A DNA stretch of 8,233 nucleotides from JBCDCP01 sp039181495. GTDB taxonomy: Bacteria > Pseudomonadota > Alphaproteobacteria > Rhizobiales > Tepidamorphaceae. The stretch covers positions 1-8,233 of the forward strand of contig JBCDCP010000127.1 of NCBI GenBank assembly GCA_039181495.1. Direction: 5' to 3'. Within the stretch, counting starts at the first letter, position 1. Every line of letters begins with the position of its first letter. Shown here one piece after another: positions 6,658 to 8,233 of the stretch. A model generated the notes under the pieces. That model worked only from the letters and a program-made list of their open reading frames with translations. It ran no database searches and was not told where the DNA came from. The translations under genes were made by a program, and so were the position numbers.

Positions 6658-7023
6658 ATGCTTGAGATCGCCTACGCCGCCAACATCCTTGTCGTCGCGC
6701 CGATGGCCTATGTGCTGTGGTTTCGTGAAAACGGCGTTACCACCATCTTTGGCCCGCACATCACCATGGCGGACGGGATGCGGCGCTTGATCGCCAGCAT
6801 GTGGACAGCGGTCGTGTTCTTGTCCCTCGCCGGGTTGGAATGGGAGCGCACATTCGTGGCGCTTCTGGTGTTCGAGATCACCTACAAGGTCGTCTTCTTC
6901 GCCGGCTATGTGATCCCGCTCGCACTTGCCGGTCGGCAGGATGAGATCCCAAAGTTCCTGTCACTGGTCTTCGGCGCGAGCCTCTTCGCTTTCCCCATCC
7001 TCATCCTGCTCGAGTATCTCTGA
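6658..7023 (+). CDS. small four-helix membrane protein of unknown function
   Basis: A protein of 121 residues that I do not recognise. Hydrophobic segments suggest about four membrane helices: roughly residues 5-22 (ANILVVAPMAYVLWF), 43-60 (LIASMWTAVVFLSLAGL), 66-91 and 98-119 (ending FPILILLEYL). The short loops hold charged residues, such as GRQDEIPK before the last helix. There is no CxxC, heme or metal-binding signature and no cleavable signal peptide, so it is probably an inner membrane protein. No clear Shine-Dalgarno precedes ATG 6658. The start is chosen because it is the first in-frame ATG and it begins directly before the first hydrophobic stretch. It lies 126 bases after the EutA-like gene, beyond the inverted repeats, so it is probably not part of that operon. 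Function cannot be inferred from its neighbours. Confidence 0.68.
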   Translation: MLEIAYAANILVVAPMAYVLWFRENGVTTIFGPHITMADGMRRLIASMWTAVVFLSLAGLEWERTFVALLVFEITYKVVFFAGYVIPLALAGRQDEIPKFLSLVFGASLFAFPILILLEYL

Positions 7024-7224
7024 CAGCAACTTGATTGCGGATCATCGACCAAATTCAGGGCATGGGTCGCATTCCAACTCATTGGCGCCGGCTGGCAGGC
7101 TGGCGAAAGGTAAACCTGCGTCATTTTGCGCGTCTCCAGCATGTCTGAGCGGTGATCGACATCGTCGGCAGCCCGTAGAAGAAGCAGAAATTCAGATCGC
7201 GTGAATGCGGCCTTGGAGTAGAAC

Positions 7225-7587
7225 ATGCTGAGAAATTCCCCCGATACGCTTGCGCAGGATGTGCGCGGCACACTCGCCTACACGTCTGCTGCACCCACGC
7301 TAGGCGCTTGGGCGCTGATTTCATTTGTCCCGCTCGTCAGCGCCGCAGGCGCATGGGGCGCACCACTGCAGGTCTTGGCGCATATGGGCTTCTTTGCGAC
7401 GGGTGCAGCCGGGTTGGCATCCTTTGCACTGTTGGTGCGCTGGATGCGCGCTGCGCCCGAAAGCGCAGACTGGAAGGAATGGCGACCATCGGATCTGGAC
7501 GCGCGGGTCAAGCGCATTTCGATCCTGACGCTCTATGCGATTGTGTGGATCGCAGCCTATCTCATCTTTGCGACCACAACGGGCTGA
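7225..7587 (+). CDS. small three-helix membrane protein of unknown function
   Basis: A protein of 120 residues that I do not recognise. A short polar N-terminus (about 24 residues) is followed by three hydrophobic segments: about 25-47 (TLGAWALISFVPLVSAAG), 50-73 (LAHMGFFATGAAGLASFALL) and 96-117 (ISILTLYAIVWIAAYLIF). A charged loop containing ESADWKEWRPSDLDARVKR separates the second and third. An inner membrane location is expected. GGAG at 7215-7218 sits six bases before ATG 7225 and fixes the start. The gene stands 201 bases after the preceding membrane protein. In that gap I see no gene, promoter match or strong repeat beyond a tandem GGCTGGC pair near 7091-7105. A possible 42-residue membrane peptide starts 18 bases downstream. 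Confidence 0.68.
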   Translation: MLRNSPDTLAQDVRGTLAYTSAAPTLGAWALISFVPLVSAAGAWGAPLQVLAHMGFFATGAAGLASFALLVRWMRAAPESADWKEWRPSDLDARVKRISILTLYAIVWIAAYLIFATTTG

Positions 7588-7605
7588 ACGGGCACATCGA
7601 AGGCC

Positions 7606-7734
7606 ATGGGCTGGTCCGTCCTCGATCGCATTATCGGTAGCTTTATCGTCGCCTTTCTCGCCGTACTTCGCTGGTGGTACGCGGTGCTGGCAAGCGTGGC
7701 AGCCATAACAGGGGTCTGGTGGTTCGCCACCTGA
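7606..7734 (+). CDS. possible 42-residue membrane peptide
   Basis: A short open frame, ATG 7606 to TGA 7732-7734. It begins MGWSVLDRIIGSFIVAFLAV and ends AITGVWWFAT. Nearly all of it is hydrophobic, with a Trp-Trp-Tyr break around residues 23-25, so it could form one long or two short membrane helices. It starts 18 bases after the preceding membrane-protein gene on the same strand. The ribosome site is weak (GAAGG at 7599-7603, only two bases from the ATG), so the call rests on hydrophobic character and position. It may be a real small protein or chance. Conservation of the peptide in related genomes would decide. Confidence 0.35.
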   Translation: MGWSVLDRIIGSFIVAFLAVLRWWYAVLASVAAITGVWWFAT

Positions 7735-7755
7735 ATGCGGTCGACGAAACCGCAT
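7735..7755 (+). other. stem-loop directly after the small-peptide stop codon
   Basis: ATGCGGT (7735-7741) pairs perfectly with ACCGCAT (7749-7755) across a 7-base loop and begins at the base after TGA 7732-7734. No T-run follows, so it is at best an atypical transcription-end structure separating the small membrane-protein genes from the DUF808 gene. The ATG at 7735 is in frame with both that TGA and the DUF808 gene, but I do not take it as a start. Confidence 0.4.
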
Positions 7756-7875
7756 GCCGTGAACATCGCATACTTCCCCGGGCTGTCTCACACCGGGTCA
7801 TTGCCTCATCGTTTGTCCGCGTTATGGTTCGCCGCGCTGGGGTATAGCGACACGAGACATGACGGGCGGGGGCGG

Positions 7876-8233
7876 ATGAGCGGCTTACTGGCACTTCTCG
7901 ATGATGTAGCGGCCATTGCCAAGGTTGCGGCGACCTCGGTTGACGACGTTGTCAGTCAGGCGGTCAAGGCTTCGTCCAAAGCTGCTGGCGCGGTGATCGA
8001 CGATGCTGCCGTCACGCCAAAATATGTTCATGGCTTCTCGGCGGACCGCGAACTCCCGATCGTCTGGAAGATCGCGCGCGGCTCTTTCTTCAACAAGCTT
8101 GTCATCCTGCTGCCTGCGGCATTGCTGCTGAACAGCTTTGCACCTTGGCTGATCCCTCCGCTTCTTATGCTCGGCGGCGCTTTTCTGTGTTTCGAGGGCG
8201 CCGAAAAGGTCTGGCACGTCCTCAACACCCACG
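7876..8233 (+). CDS. DUF808 / YedI-type inner membrane protein, N-terminal part (runs off window)
   Basis: The frame begins MSGLLALLDDVAAIAKVAA and stays open to the window end, giving about 119 residues of a protein normally near 300. It matches the DUF808 family (E. coli YedI) in motif order: the LLALLDD start, ADRELPIVWKIARGS with NK shortly after, a hydrophobic helix ending in PWLIPPLLMLGG, then AFLCFEGAEKVWH. Family members are multi-pass inner membrane proteins of unknown function. ATG 7876 is chosen because the family begins at the S-x-L-L-x-L-L-D-D motif. The frame is open upstream to ATG 7735, but those 47 codons look non-coding. The purine-rich GGGCGGGGGCGG before the ATG is a poor ribosome site. 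No clear promoter is seen in 7756-7875. Confidence 0.85.
   Translation, partial: MSGLLALLDDVAAIAKVAATSVDDVVSQAVKASSKAAGAVIDDAAVTPKYVHGFSADRELPIVWKIARGSFFNKLVILLPAALLLNSFAPWLIPPLLMLGGAFLCFEGAEKVWHVLNTH

Noticed and set aside
6906..7271. 121-residue minus-strand open frame covering the 7024-7224 gap
   Set aside because: It overlaps the ends of both membrane-protein genes and has unstructured composition and no family motif. The gap is better read as intergenic.
7812..7855. TTGTCC and TATAGC as a promoter for the DUF808 gene
   Set aside because: The spacing is over 20 bases, outside the 16-18 range for a sigma-70 promoter, and the -35 match is poor.
7735..7875. TGA read-through or selenocysteine joining the 42-residue peptide to the DUF808 protein
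   Set aside because: The 47 intervening codons look non-coding, the DUF808 family starts at the LLALLDD motif, and the hairpin lies too close to TGA without known selenocysteine-element features.

Overview
The window reads as chromosomal DNA of a GC-rich alphaproteobacterium. This is an inference from the high third-position GC, the frequent GTG starts and the protein types (alphaproteobacterial-style GT4 glycosyltransferases, a DCC/DUF393 protein, an EutA-type racemase-fold enzyme, a YedI/DUF808 protein). I cannot name the genus. I see no tRNA, rRNA, CRISPR, insertion sequence or phage gene.

Layout. (1) 3-1635, plus strand: the end of one GT4 glycosyltransferase and a complete second one, probably part of a surface-polysaccharide or LPS-core gene group. 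(2) 1626-2063, minus strand: a small DCC-family thiol-disulfide oxidoreductase-like protein whose 3' end overlaps the second glycosyltransferase by 10 bases. (3) 2064-2190: a divergent intergenic region that probably holds the promoter of the next operon. (4) 2191-6531, plus strand: a tightly packed four-gene catabolic operon encoding a SAF-domain NAD(P)-dependent oxidoreductase (COG4091 type), a fold-II PLP enzyme of the diaminopropionate ammonia-lyase family, an M24 'pita-bread' hydrolase and an EutA/maleate-isomerase-type enzyme. The genes are spaced +1, -4 and 0 bases apart. (5) 6532-7734: inverted repeats, then two small multi-pass membrane proteins of unknown function and a possible 42-residue membrane peptide. 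(6) 7876 to the window end: the N-terminal part of a DUF808/YedI-type inner membrane protein.

The four-gene operon is the most interesting part. In enzyme classes it parallels the hydroxyectoine-utilisation set: EutB is a PLP eliminase, EutC an NAD(P)-dependent reductase, EutA a racemase fold and EutD/DoeA an M24 hydrolase. Here the PLP enzyme and the reductase come from different families, and no EutE/DoeB deacetylase, transporter or regulator is visible. Both the PLP enzyme and the M24 enzyme carry changes at residues that are catalytic in their best-studied relatives. The most economical reading is a pathway for a small nitrogen-containing compound, in which elimination of water or ammonia, reduction, isomerisation and hydrolysis are coupled. 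The substrate cannot be read from the sequence.
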